A DNA stretch of 64,000 nucleotides from Perca fluviatilis (taxonomy: Eukaryota; Chordata; Actinopteri; Perciformes; Percidae), in contig NC_053123.1 in assembly GCF_010015445.1 (NCBI RefSeq), forward strand, positions 12,725,934 through 12,789,933. The letters are read 5' to 3'. Shown here piece after piece: positions 1-14,217 of this stretch; position 1 is the stretch's first letter, and every line of letters starts with the position of its first letter. A program made the position numbers and the translations under genes. A model generated the notes under the pieces. It ran no database searches, had not been told where the DNA came from, and was given only the letters and a program-made list of their open reading frames with translations.

Positions 1-1720
1 TCTCTAGGTACTTTTCTTAAAAATGTAGTGTGAAGTAGCGATTGTGATGGTTATGACTGATTTTTTTTCCGATATATACATTTGCTAAAAAAAAAAGTTA
101 GTTATATCTAAATGTCTTGGATAACAACTTTTGGGGTGAATGTTCATCTTTTTGCAGGATAATTGATCCTCTCCTCTCCTTTCCTGTAACACTTTTCTTC
201 TTTTCCTCCTCTGATCTCATCCTCGCCTTCATTCTTGGCTTTCTTTACCCCTCTCCTGTCTCCTTTGAGAGATAAACTGAAAATGACCTTGTTTCCCCTT
301 CCTTATCATTCTCTTTGTTTCCTTTGTTTTTTTGCTTTTCGGCAACATCTCACGGCAGCTCAAGAGACAAGATGATTGCAGAGGAAACAGAAACAGAGGG
401 ATGCTATGAAGAGAAAAATATAAAGGAAAAGAAAGAAAGCATCTGTCTGACGGCAGAGGGCGGTTTAAAACCCCTCCTGGACTTAACACCATATAAAAAC
501 GCAGAAAACACCCGCTCGTACAGAAGGAAGTATAAATACACCGGAGAGAAAATAAAGTCTACCCCCCCCTTCTTATTTTCATTTCCCTTCCTGTTTCTGC
601 TCTATCTTTCATTCTTTTGACCTCTAAATAACCAGGGCTGTGTAGTCTCTTGTTTTTAGAGCTCTCAAGGGAGGAGCGAGGTGGATGAGGAGAAGAGCTT
701 GAGCAGATACATGTAGGCAGGACAGAGTGGGAGGACTTCACCTCTCACTGTGTTAAAGGGACAAAGCCCAGGGTGTCTATGGGAGAGGTTACCGATGCGC
801 TGTATAGGCCCAATATTTGGCCTTTGATTTCAAGTTTTGATATGTGGTTATTTGGTATCCTCTGCCTCTGTTGGATGTGATGGATAGGATGTAGATTAAA
901 TCAATACAAAGGTGGTCTGAGGGAAACTACTAACCTAAATTGATTCAAGTGTGACATTTTGATTTGATTCCAGTCAAGCATGCACAGCTCCTACTCTGGA
1001 TTCTTAATATGTATCATCAGCCAGTGTTTCAATGCAGAATTGTACTTTTTAAATTTGCTTATATTTTATCACATTAAATGTAAAATACACCAAATATTAG
1101 TATTTGGATCATTTAATTTAAAGTTGTTGGTCTTCAATGCACTGTATCTGCAATGCCTAGTACCAATCCAACAAGTCCTCTAAACCATACAATGATGTAG
1201 GCTCTTTTTTTCCTACCCTCTAATTATAATTTCATGAATTAGCGCCCCTAGCGGTGGCAGGAAATAATCTAAACCAGAGAACATAACGGTCGAAACGGTT
1301 GCAGCTTTGTTAGATTTAGGCACAAAAACCTCCTGGTTATGTTTAGAAAAGGATAGTGGTTACAGGCCAACATCCACACAAGCATAGATCTCAGCTCAGT
1401 TCTATCTGCAGCCATGGCCCCCGGCCCCAGTTCCAGTTACTTTCTCCCAAGCCCCTCACCAGCAAAGGGGTTAGCTCTTGTTCCAACTCCAACCCCATTT
1501 CCAGCCCAGCCCTAACTACCAAAAATGAACCAAAGATCCTAATTCTCTACAGACAGATTTTGTTTGAAAATGAAAAACAGAGAGGAGTAATGTAATAGAT
1601 TGTATGGATTAGGAAAATAGTTTGTGTAAAACCCCAAACCAAGTACATATGTACCAGTGCATTACTGACCACTGCACATTGGTTGTATTATAGCACTTCA
1701 GTTGCAGCCAATGTCATGTC

Positions 1721-2316
1721 CAACCCGGTCTCACGGCAGTTCGTGTAATAGTCACGTTATTTTTAATCTATTGATACGTGTTCACAGGGACGTTTTTTGT
1801 TGTTTGTTTCGTGGTGGCCAGCACGAAATGGTCTATACGGAGATTAACGGGGAAAGCACACGCCACACCCCGGGGGAGGACGCCTCACACGCCGGGAGAT
1901 GGCCACGGGGGACGCGTGACAATAACGGGATGGTGCAGGTTGGGTTTAGGAAAAAAACAACGGGAAAAGGACGCCTCACATGCCGGGAGACGGCCGCGGG
2001 GAACACGCGACAATAACGGGACGGTTAACGGGGAAACAAAAAGCCACACACGGGACGCGATCCCCGGCCTCCGGGGTGAAAGTCCGGAATTGTTTGACCC
2101 ATCCACCACCCCAACCAACCTCCTTACGCGGATTTTTGGCATTTAATACTACTCGCTACCGTAGACGTGCTGTGACCACGACATATGCTTCCCATTTAAA
2201 TACATTAGTTTACATTTTCGTCCTGGCCACCACGAAACAAACGACAAAAACGTCCCAACGTGTCAATAGATTAAAATAACGTGACCATTTCACGCCTACT
2301 GCCATGAGACTGGGTT
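1721..2316. mobile_element. Non-autonomous TIR DNA element, CpG-rich core
   Basis: The ends are inverted copies: AACCCGGTCTCACGGCA on the left and TGCCATGAGACTGGGTT on the right. Similarity continues about 80 bp inward (CACGTTATTTTAATCTATTGA-type sequence). The direct repeat GTCATGTC flanks it at 1713-1720 and 2317-2324, an 8-bp target duplication that fits hAT-like insertion. No transposase is visible. The core is GC- and CpG-rich, unlike its surroundings, and contains a 57-bp segment repeated at 1877-1933 and 1968-2024. The family is not identified. Confidence 0.75.
1877..2024. repeat. 57-bp duplicated CpG-rich segment inside TIR element
   Basis: Two near-identical 57-bp copies (1877-1933 and 1968-2024) both start AGGACGCCTCACA and end ACAATAACGGG followed by A-C/T-GG. 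They are separated by 34 bp containing GGTTGGGTTTAGG and an A run. Differences are mostly C/T and G/A changes, many at CpG sites. Confidence 0.8.
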
Positions 2317-3435
2317 GTCATGTCAAATAAACACATTTTAAAATAGGCTAACCTGTGATCTCCTAGGTTTTAGACACCCTGTAAAACCAATCAGTTAGAC
2401 AGTGGCCTCTAACCTTGACTGGGCTCCTGTTGGCCCATAATAAGTCTCTGACATCCAACCTTGGCCCACTAACCCGAGTGCCTTTCCATCCACATGCAGG
2501 GGCACTAAACTCTGACCAGGTCCCACCCCTGAAGCCTCCAGATGCTCTGCTCAAGTCCCAGGCTTTGGTCTAGGCTTTGAGGAGGAGGGGGTGCTCCATT
2601 AGTCAGCCAGGACAGCCCTGAGACAAACGAGGTGTGTGGAGCTGAGTGCAGCTGCTCCCGCAGTGCAACTGCCGCCACCACACACACACACATGCAGATA
2701 CACACATACACACACAGTTCTCATAAATCACCACAGCCGCCTCTGTCGGCCAGCCTGTGCTCGCCCAGTGTTAAAAGCCAATCAGGGAAATTACATGCAA
2801 ACTCCAAGGGACCTATTTTCACTTTCTTAAGAAATCATTAGTCAATGTTATGAGCTTTGACGTCTCCATAATACCACGGCCGTCTGCCGTAGACCCAGTG
2901 CCTGTCCCCTTCCCTGCTCAGAATCGACAACTGTACATGGGCTGACCTGGTTTTTCGTGGCCCCCTGGGAGAGAATGGTGGTCCCAAGAAAGGAGCAAAG
3001 CATAAGGGAGGATTAAAAGGAGGACAAAATGTAGCATAACAAAAATTGAAAGGCAAAGAGGAATATGAAATTACACTGCATTGGAAAGGGAAATATGAAT
3101 AATATCTTATACGTGATAATGAGTGATAAGTCAAGCTAATTTTAATGTACTCATGTAGCCCATGTACTGCCTGGTTCCAAAAACAAACAGGCGTGCCCCA
3201 GAGGAGACAAAGGTTGATATATAATACAAAAACTCTTTTTTACCAACCACATCTGTGGTCCCAATGCTTTGTGATCCCAGAGCAGGAAGTGCATTGACCT
3301 GCAATAACCCATAATGCTGTGCATTAAAAAGGTATAAGTGTTGGATTGCCTGGAGCCAGGTGTTTGTTAGTCAGGTGCAAGGGATCTAAACACAAGAAAT
3401 GAAAACAAATAAAAGGTGTAATATATTTCTGATAC

Positions 3436-3629
3436 CTGGATGTGGTGTTGGCCGTGATTTTCAGGCTACCGGGGTTGCGGATGAGTTTATCCAGGATGCT
3501 GACGATCTGTTCAAACTTGGGCCGGTTGTTCCTCTCTTTCTGCCAGCAGTCCAACATCAGCTGGTAAAGGGTAGCCGGGCAGTCCATGGGTGGGGGGAGG
3601 CGGTATCCTTCATCTACAGCCTTTATTAC
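3436..3629 (-). CDS. epha3: epha3 exon 15: kinase C-lobe end
   Basis: 194 nt encoding [60 protein letters not shown] and NTTS plus two bases of the next codon. DCWQKxRxxRPKF is the conserved end of the tyrosine kinase fold. [20 protein letters not shown] separates EPHA3 from EPHA4 and EPHA5. Acceptor CATCCAG ends at 3630; donor TCCAG/GTATCAG starts at 3435. The SAM domain should follow in the next exon, which is not in the window. Confidence 0.97.
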
Positions 3630-3693
3630 CTGGATGTAGGAAGGAAAGAAAAGACAGGATTTGAGAAATTACAGATAAGATGTGTTCATCATC

Positions 3694-3890
3694 GGCAGCA
3701 CGGGTGGCTCAGTGGTTAGGGCTGCTGCCTCACAGCAAGTAAGCACTGCTGAGTACTGGATTTGATGTCCAGGCAGGGCCTTTCTGTGTAGAGTTTGCAT
3801 GTTATCCCTGTGTTTGCGTGGGTTTCCTCCCACAATAAAGACATGCAAAAAATACTTTTTTGAGGTACTGGCGTTACAAATTGACTATGG
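3694..3890 (+). mobile_element. tRNA-derived SINE-like repeat
   Basis: Begins GGCAGCACGGGTGGCTCAG, an A-box-like tRNA head, followed by the phrases GGGCCTTTCTGTGTAGAGTTTGCATG and GTGGGTTTCCTCCCACA that recur in a very common fish interspersed repeat. The expected B-box region is degraded (GAGTACTGGATTTGATG). Boundaries are approximate and family naming needs a repeat library. Confidence 0.6.
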
Positions 3891-4101
3891 CTGACCACTG
3901 CTCATATTTAGTTGGGATGGATTAAAGGCAGATACATTTCTTGTATGTGTATAATGTACTTGACAAATACATATATATAAAAAGTGCCCGACTGCATCTG
4001 TGGGACTATGTTCCCTTGTTTCCTTCTATGTGTCATAAGACGTTTGGACATAACTAAACATCTAATCTAAATCAGTGGGAGTAGCTGGTTATTTATGCTT
4101 A

Positions 4102-4824
4102 GTTTTCCACTGCATCGTACAGCTCTGCTTGACTTGACTCAACTCACTTTTTTTGATACCAGTTTTTTCTCTTTTTGTTTTCCACTGCGTATAGTACCCT
4201 CTCAGTGTAGGCAGGTTTGTCAGCTAATCGCCATAGCTACGCTGAGTGAAACTGTCGTGACAATATCGTCAATGCAACACTGACTGAATCCTTTCATCAG
4301 CAACCAAACAGAAGAATGTCTGCACTTCGTCAATTATATGGTGCAGTGTAAGTAGTGTATGGTGCAGTTTTGAAGGCTGCCATTATTTCAAATTTGGGAT
4401 TAGAGGGGCGGCCTCTAGAGCGCGGTACAGCACGCGCCCCATGTAGGCTCAGTCCTTGCCAGCGGCCCAGGTTCAAATCTGACCTGAGGCTCTTTGCTGC
4501 GGTCATACCTCCTCTATCTCCCCCGTTTCCTGTTTCTCTTCAGCTTGTTGTGGTAGCTACTGACGGTAGCTTAGCTATATTTCAAAATTGCGGGTTTGTG
4601 CAGGATGTCTCGTGTCGCGCCAGTGACCATTCTCGCTGATCAGTCAGTGGTCTGCAGCGTTTTAACTCCACCTTTTTTAGTATCGGGTCAACTCCTTTGG
4701 AACCTTAATGGAGGTGGTACCAAAAAAGGTACCAGGTACTGTCCACAACTTTTGCTAATGGAAAACCAAAAAAGAGAAACTCAAGTATAGAGTCTAATCG
4801 AGTCGTACCATGCAGTGGAAAAAC
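4102..4824. mobile_element. TIR element with nested SINE
   Basis: Left end GTTTTCCACTGCATCGTAC and right end GTACCATGCAGTGGAAAAAC are inverted copies, and GACTTGACTC-like and GAGTCTAATCGAGTC-like stretches follow inside. A second inner inverted pair (GTTTTCCACTGCGTATAGTACC and the GGTACC-rich right part) supports a foldback-type non-autonomous element. No clear target duplication was found, so the exact ends are uncertain. No coding capacity. Confidence 0.55.
4403..4550 (+). mobile_element. tRNA-derived SINE-like insert
   Basis: The unit GAGGGGCGGCCTCTAGAGCG, then CAGCACGCGCCCCATGTAGG and GGCCCAGGTTCAAATCTGAC, reads as a tRNA-like head: an A-box-like stretch and the B-box GGTTCAAATC. A CT-rich tail (CCTCCTCTATCTCCCCC) follows. 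It sits inside the TIR element and so should be younger than it. The 3' end is approximate. Confidence 0.6.
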
Positions 4825-4851
4825 ATTACTCCTCATCAGTAAAACTTGTCA

Positions 4852-7629
<2,778 letters not shown>

Positions 7630-8152
7630 CTAAAAGAAAGAAAGAAAATTGAAAGGAAGAAATAAAACACGAGGTACACACGGCCACACATTTAATATAT
7701 GATATAACACAAAAGGAGTCTGACCTTTCTTTCTATTTGCATGAAATGAAACCTTTCTACATAAGTAACCGCAGCATTTTCATTAACCTTTAAAAACCAC
7801 CTTTGACATTCTGTACCTCATCTTCATGGTGATATACCAAAGCCAGAGAGACATTACATACATTACTGAAATGCTTTTTTTTTTTAATCAGTCCAGTCCA
7901 GTTATCCACCACATATATGATGCTATTTATTACATATGGTGCACATATTTATCATACAATGGCTTCTGTGATGACCAATGAAAGCCCTTTATCTTGAGTT
8001 GTATGACCTGATTTTTGTGTCATTTTGTTTGGATTCGTTATAAGTATCCATGACTACGCCCAAGAGTCTAAATACAGTATTTCAAGACTACAGTACTCCT
8101 CTCATTTTAAACTATCAACACTGATAGCTTAAAATGCTTAAATGGATACATA

Positions 8153-8370
8153 CAGTGCCTTGCGAAAGTATTCGGCCCCCTTGAACGTTTCGACCTTTTG
8201 CCACATTTCAGGCCTCAAACATAAAGATATAAAACTGTAATTTTTTGTGAAGAATCAACAACAAGTGGGTCCCAATTATGAAGTGGAACGAAATTCATTG
8301 GCTATTTCAAACTTTTTTAACAAATAAAAAACTGAAAAAGTGGGCGTGCAAAATTATTCAGCCCCTTTAC
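8153..8370. repeat. Left terminal inverted repeat of Tc1 element
   Basis: About 215 bp ending in GCAAAATTATTCAGCCCC. It is the inverse of 9570-9783, with scattered mismatches and small indels. Confidence 0.9.
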
Positions 8371-8543
8371 TTTCAGTGCAGCAAACTCTCTCCAGAAGTT
8401 CAGTGAGGATCTCTGAATGATCCAATGTTGACCTAAATGACTTATGATGATAAATAGAATCCAGCTGTGTGTAATCAAGTCTCCGTATAAATGCACCTGC
8501 TCTGTGATAGTCTCAGAGGTCCGTGTAAAGCGCAGAGAGCATC

Positions 8544-9565
8544 ATGAAGAACAAGGAACACACCAGGCAGGTCCGAGATACTGTTGTGGAGAAGTTTAAA
8601 GCCGGATTTGGATACAAAAAGATTTCCCAAGCTTTAAACATCCCAAGGAGCACTGTGCAAGCGATAATATTGAAATGGAAGGAGTATCAGACCACTACAA
8701 ATCTACAAAGACCCGGCCGTCCCTCTAAACTTTCAGCTCATACAATGAGAAGACTGATCAGAGATGCAGCCAAGAGGCCCATGATCACTCTGGATGAACT
8801 GCAGAGATCTACAGCTGAGGCGGGAGACTCTGTCCATAGGACAACAATCAGTCGTATACTGCACAAATCTGGCCTTTATGGAAGAGTGGCAAGAAGAAAG
8901 CCATTTCTTAAAGATATCCATAAAAAGTGTCGTTTAAAGTTTGCCAAAAGCCACCTGGGAGACACACCAAACATGTGGAAGAAGGTGCTGTGGTCAGATG
9001 AAACCAAAATCGAACTTTTTGGCAACAATGCAAAACGTTATGTTTGGCGTAAAAGCAACACAGCTCATCACCCCTGAACACACCATCCCCACTGTCAAAC
9101 ATGGTGGTGGCAGCATCATGGTTTGGGCCTGCTTTTCTTCAGCAGGGACAGGGAAGATGGTTAAAATTGATGGGAAGATGGATGGAGCCAAATACAGGAC
9201 CATTCTCGGAAGAAAACCTGATGGAGTCTGCAAAAGACCTGAGACTGGGATGGAGATTTGTCTTCCAACAAGACAATGATCCAAAACATAAAGCAAAATC
9301 TACAATGGAATGGTTCACAAATAAACATATCCAGGTGTTAGAATGGCCAAGTCAAAGTCCAGACCTGAATCCAATCGAGAATCTGTGGAAAGAACTGAAA
9401 ACTGCTGTTCACAAACGCTCTCCATCCAAACTCACTGAGCTCGAGCTGTTTTGCAAGGAGGAATGGGCAAAAATGTCAGTCTCTCGATGTGCAAAACTGA
9501 TAGAGACATACCCCAAGCGACTTACAGCTGTAATCGCAGCGAAAGGTGGCGCTACAAAGTATTAA
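8544..9565 (+). pseudogene. Tc1-like transposase, two frameshifts
   Basis: DD34E transposase that would cut and paste the element at TA sites. The first frame (8544-9077) starts MKNKEHTRQVRDTVVEKFKA and has the paired-like helix-turn-helix region (YKKISQALNIPRSTVQAIIL), the GRPSKL AT-hook-like linker and the first catalytic Asp (VLWSDETK). An extra C in the CCCC run at 9071-9074 shifts the frame. [20 protein letters not shown] continues in frame 1 to about 9207, where one extra base (ATTCTCGGAA) shifts it again. The last part (to 9565) has the second Asp (QQDNDPKH) and the Glu ([11 protein letters not shown]) and ends GGATKY. All three catalytic residues survive, but no single frame spans them, so this copy is dead. 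Confidence 0.95.
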
Positions 9566-9569
9566 CTTA

Positions 9570-9783
9570 AGGGGGCTGAATAATTTTGCACGCCAATATT
9601 TCAGTTTTTTATTTGTTTAAAAGGTTTGAAATATCCAATAAATTTCGTTCCACTTCATGATTGTGTCCCACTTGTTGTTGATTCTTCACAAAAAATTACA
9701 GTTTTATATCTTTATGTTTGAGGCCTGAAATGTGGCAAAAGGTCGAAAAGTTCAAGGGGGCTGAATACTTTCGCAAGGCACTG
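9570..9783. repeat. Right terminal inverted repeat of Tc1 element
   Basis: Begins GGGGGCTGAATAATTTTGCA and ends CGCAAGGCACTG. It pairs with 8153-8370 in inverse orientation. Confidence 0.9.
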
Positions 9784-11413
9784 TATTACAATGAAAGCAT
9801 ATGGATGTAGATCCTTCGTAATAGGAAAATCCTTAAGATCTCAAATGGATTTTTTAGCTCAACAAAATGTTTGCAAACTTGTTAGATGAAGCATTCTACA
9901 GACTAGATGAGATATAAACAAAAACCATATTTTTTTCTGTTTGCATTGGCAATCGGGAGCGTTCACTAGTTTACACCAACGAGTGTTTGTGAGTAAGCCT
10001 ATATCTATATACCTATATATATACATCTGAATGGGCAAGAAATACAAACAAAGAAGACAGAAGGAGAGCCTGAGATGATGAAATACCATTAGACAGCTGA
10101 CAACGTTGATGTTGATGTTTTTGCTCAGGGTTTGCACAAGGCTCCATATAGCATGTGACTGAGTAGTTTGTCTGTGTCTAATTGGATTTCTATCCATTGC
10201 TCTTTGCATGCACTAGTTTGCTCTGTGTTTGACAAAGACCGCATAATTTGTGAGATGAGTGTAAGATGAGTGTGTTTTCCTTTGAAAAACAAACGGGCCC
10301 ACCTCACCTCCCACTTCGTCTGGAGCAATTAGTGGCCAGACCACCTGGCTTAGTCACTTCAAAGCTTTGCAGATTCAGAATATGGACATAAGCTACAATA
10401 CATGAGCTATGCATTTGCATGTGTGTGTTTGCACATATGACACATTTTTCAATGATGAAGTGCAGGCCTCTGGGAAAATGTCAGGAAACAACAGCTACTC
10501 CTCCTGCATGTGTCTGGATACTGTGCAGACACATGTGGAAAAGGGCTAAAACAGGCATCAGTACTCATGCTTCCATGCCAGGGCTGTGGCTTGGCTGTTG
10601 TGCTTTGGCTAATTTCAGCAAGGCAGGTCAATTCCTCTTTAAGAGAGGGAGGCATTGTAAGAATCAAATTCACTCCTGGCCTGAAGAACAGCGGGGATAC
10701 AGTTCATAAAAGCTTGTCATTTGATAAGCCCTGTATAGAAAGGTTAGCTGAAACTGTCACAACTGCTAAAATGCTCAGGTACATACAGTGTTTACTGGAA
10801 TCGATAGAGAAGCCTTAAACCTTTTCTTTAAACAAGTGTAGAAATTTGCCACAGGACCAAATTTGTTACTTTCATAATAACAATAAGACTAAAAAAGTAT
10901 AATACATGTGTGAAACTGGCATTTATTATTACAGTATTTTCTAATATACAAGTTTATTTTTTAAATCAATGTCTGTTATTTGATAGCATCCAGAAAGAAA
11001 GATTTAATCTTTAGTCAATGATTGAAAGCAGAAAACAGCATGTTGTTTTTTAACAGTCCTGCACTTTTAGGGTAAATAGTTTGATTTTTCCGTGTTTTTA
11101 ACAACTGCCTGAACCAAATCAGTGTTCAGCATTTTGTAAATGCAAGCTTTGTAGACCATTGTCATTAATAAAATGTAAAAGCAAAGATTTACTGTACTGC
11201 TTGACAGAGTGAACTGATGTGTGATGTTTGTGTTGTACAGGTGCAAGACAAGACATTTTTTTCAGAACATTAAGGTGTTCCCTGGTGTGGGTTCCTTAAT
11301 CCTCAGCTAGCCATTGAGTTTGTGCTCCCCCAACTTCCTCAGGGTGTGGACCACTAAGATGCATCATGATATCCACTCTAAACTCCAAATGTGTGTATGT
11401 GTGTAATACTTAC

Positions 11414-11475
11414 TCTCAAGAAACTGTCCAGGGATCCGTTCTCCATGTATTCTGTAACAATCATGACCGGTTTAC
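11414..11475 (-). CDS. epha3: epha3 exon 12: kinase hinge and gatekeeper
   Basis: 62 nt encoding KPVMIVTEYMENGSLDSFLR after completing Ser. This is the hinge between the kinase lobes. The Thr in IVTEYM is the gatekeeper, as in other Eph kinases. Acceptor TGTCACAG ends at 11476; donor GAGA/GTAAGTATT starts at 11413. The 62-nt size is the usual one for this Eph exon. Confidence 0.96.
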
Positions 11476-11742
11476 CTGTGACAGAAAGGGAAGTTTCAGT
11501 ATTGGTTACATCAGTTGTATCGCAACTTGAAAAATGACTTATGTTTGCTGTAGTACAGAACGACCAGCCAAAACACTCCACCATAACAAAAGACGCTCAT
11601 AGCCCAACATCGTATTAATTTCAGATTTTTATTCTCTGAAACTGGCAAAGTCATAGGGAGTCAACAGGGAGGGCTGTAACTTGACTAAAAGTAGACATAC
11701 ATGGGTCCTGATAGGGACCAGGTTGAGCTCTTTTTTCTCTGT

Positions 11743-11744
<2 letters not shown>

Positions 11745-11803
<59 letters not shown>
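11745..11803. repeat. (CA)n microsatellite
   Basis: About 59 bp of uninterrupted CA. Confidence 0.97.
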
Positions 11804-11805
<2 letters not shown>

Positions 11806-13100
11806 AGCAGAATAAAATTATCCTAGTCATAGTTTAAGGGTCCCAGCAGGTCAGCTGTCAAAGTGTGACATCTTTATTTCTTTATTTCCGTGAAAGATCT
11901 GGTTGTAAATCCACTCTGCCTGCTATCATCTGTACCTGATCAGAATACAGCCAACACAAGGTTTATTACAGGGGGAAAAAGAAAAAGAAACTCTTTAAGA
12001 AACCTTTAAATCAGCCATTGTTTCAGCGCCAGTGTCAGGACTTGTTTGTGTCCCAGATGGCTTTGTTCTCGCTGCTTCATCCTTACCACGAGCCGTATGC
12101 TTCTTCTCCATTTTATTCAAATTAATGTGCCCTCCTCCCTCCTCCTCCTGTTCTCTTTCAGTCCCGACCTACCTATTCTCTATCATCCCTGGCTCTCTTC
12201 TCCCATCATCCCATCCTTCCCTTTTCCTTCCATCCCTCTTGCATTTATTAATGTGATCCCTCCTCACATCTGGTAAGACACTGACTTTTTTCCCCCAGGA
12301 ATGACACAGGCTGAGTGGAGAGGGTGACGGAATTAGTTGTTTAAAGAAACAAATATATTACTCTCATTGGAAAAACAATAAACTTTCCATTAGTAATGAT
12401 GGAAGCTGCCTGACTCAATATCTTTAATTAAATCAAAGCAGATCTGGTGTGAATTACAATTCCAAATGCCCCTATGAGTCAATCAGATGCTGACAAAAAA
12501 ACGTCCAATTTGGCACAACAGACAAAATAAGCCAAGAGTAGGTGAGTTAAGTCAGGGTTGTAGAAATTGAAAAAAATAAACTTTACTTTCATAAAACACT
12601 CACCCAATTTAAATAAAAACTTTTTGCTTCTCAATTTTACCCTCATATAAGTTTTTCACTATGACATAAGGTTTCCTGCTTTTTTGCTACTGTAAAAAAA
12701 AGAGTTTTAACTCTCACAACAGCATGCATTTTCTCAATATAGTTCCAACACTTTCACTCCACTTTTACTCCAACACTCTCTTACAATTACAGTAAAAAAC
12801 AAATCTCTCATTATTCAAACACAGTCACAGCTACAGTTAAACACCCTCCACCCACACCCCCCCATCCCTAAAAGGCTGTGATAGATCGCTCCGTTTACCA
12901 GGGGACGGCTTTTATAGTTTCAGACGGGAACACACACACCCTGTCCTCCCTCCTGTCCTCCGCCCTCTTCCCTTCCCGCTTTCTCTCTATTCTCAACTTT
13001 GGCAGCAAAGATAAAGGCCCCTAAACCCCTTTATTCTGTGAACACAAGTGTGAGTGTGTGCGTGTGTGCAAGTGTGGGTGTGTGTGAGAGAAGAGTACAT

Positions 13101-13102
<2 letters not shown>

Positions 13103-13145
<43 letters not shown>
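13103..13145. repeat. (TG)n microsatellite
   Basis: About 43 bp of pure GT, preceded by a degenerate TGTGTG stretch from about 13049. Confidence 0.97.
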
Positions 13146-13146
<1 letters not shown>

Positions 13147-13262
13147 ATGCCTGCAAATATGCAGCATGTGAATCAGCCAAAAGCAGCAGCAAGGTAAATG
13201 GGGTGTGAAAGTCTCAGGATTATTAAGAATTAACAGGAGCAGCTTAATAAATCACCCTACAG

Positions 13263-13263
<1 letters not shown>

Positions 13264-13321
<58 letters not shown>
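13264..13321. repeat. (TG)n microsatellite
   Basis: About 58 bp of pure TG, followed by a degenerate tail. It is opposed by CA at 13443-13524, so the two could pair as a hairpin with a loop of about 120 nt. Confidence 0.97.
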
Positions 13322-13325
<4 letters not shown>

Positions 13326-13440
13326 TGTAGGTGTGTGTCTGTGTGTCAGAGCATATCAAATGGACCTCCTAAAACTATGCCCTGCACTTATGCTGCTCCA
13401 GCTCATGCACATGTGTTCAGGGTATCCCTCCAAATCTCAT

Positions 13441-13442
<2 letters not shown>

Positions 13443-13524
<82 letters not shown>
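13443..13524. repeat. (CA)n microsatellite
   Basis: 82 bp of pure AC, the inverse partner of the TG tract at 13264-13321. Confidence 0.97.
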
Positions 13525-13526
<2 letters not shown>

Positions 13527-14120
13527 CTACTGAATATTGGGCTTCCCCTATTAGTCTAAAAGCATCAAATTAAACCACAGTCTTGTGTTATTGTAGCATT
13601 TTTCACTGGCTGGACATTAATAGGAAGAGTGGTGTACTGTAAGATGTATTAGGCAAACAGTCTCAATGATGAGTGATCATACACATAAAAACCTTCACTT
13701 TCAGGATTTATTGTGTTCAAGACTGAATAACAAGGACGTTAGAATAATGCTGAATTCATCAGTGAATGTGCTTTCCTTGTGTGTCCTACGTTTTGATTCA
13801 TTAACAAAAAACTTTTTTGTCATTTTTTTTTTATTATTATTTCATTGTAGGCCTATACAGTGTAAACAAAAAAATCACTCGTTGCTGTTTTTGACTATTA
13901 CCAACCATCACTAAATCCACTTCCTACCATTTTATCTGATTCCCAGAATTCTCACAGAAAACGTTGATGGTAACTTCCATACATGATTTAAAAAATCCCA
14001 CAATTTAATGTTTCATTTTTCCTTCTGAGAAGACACATGTAAATTACAATTTTGTAGCTTAAATTCTGTCAGTGGTGATTCAAAATGATGAATAATAAGT
14101 GTGTCTGAAATATCAATAGT

Positions 14121-14126
<6 letters not shown>

Positions 14127-14212
<86 letters not shown>
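14127..14212. repeat. (TA)n microsatellite
   Basis: 86 bp of perfect TA, the only long TA array in the window and self-complementary along its whole length. Confidence 0.97.

Positions 14213-14217
<5 letters not shown>

Larger units (their letters stand above)
1..3435 (-). other. epha3: epha3 intron 15 (partial); no SAM exon seen
   Basis: Sequence downstream of exon 15 up to the window edge. I looked on the minus strand for the SAM domain exon (GDWL-type and GPQKKI-type motifs) and did not find it. The stretch holds pyrimidine-rich tracts near 170-320, a terminal-inverted-repeat element at 1721-2316, a short CA run near 2680-2720, and otherwise unremarkable AT-rich intron. Confidence 0.75.
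8153..9783 (+). mobile_element. Tc1-like transposon, nearly full length
   Basis: 1,631 bp bounded by CAGTGCCTTGCGAAAGTATT on the left and its inverse (TACTTTCGCAAGGCACTG) on the right, each next to a TA (8151-8152 and 9784-9785), the Tc1/mariner target. The terminal inverted repeats are unusually long, about 215 bp (8153-8370 and 9570-9783), diverging mildly. A transposase pseudogene fills the middle. It lies in the opposite orientation to the host gene. This is a family I recognise as common in fish genomes. Confidence 0.95.
7630..11413 (-). other. epha3: epha3 intron 12
   Basis: 3,784-bp intron between exons 12 and 13, with the Tc1-like transposon at 8153-9783. The remainder (7630-8150 and 9786-11413) is AT-rich with no further feature I can name. 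Confidence 0.9.

Noticed and set aside
1778..2146. Overlapping open frames on both strands at 1702-2279
   Set aside because: They fall inside the CpG-rich TIR element and have repeat-derived, arginine- and glycine-rich text with no family resemblance.
2363..2554. Minus-strand frame containing TDWF, considered as a SAM exon of the receptor
   Set aside because: SAM domains of Eph receptors have a GDWL-like start, but the rest of this frame has no SAM pattern and no acceptor or donor in the right phase.
8908..9296. Minus-strand frames within the Tc1 element
   Set aside because: They are antisense shadows of the transposase pseudogene.
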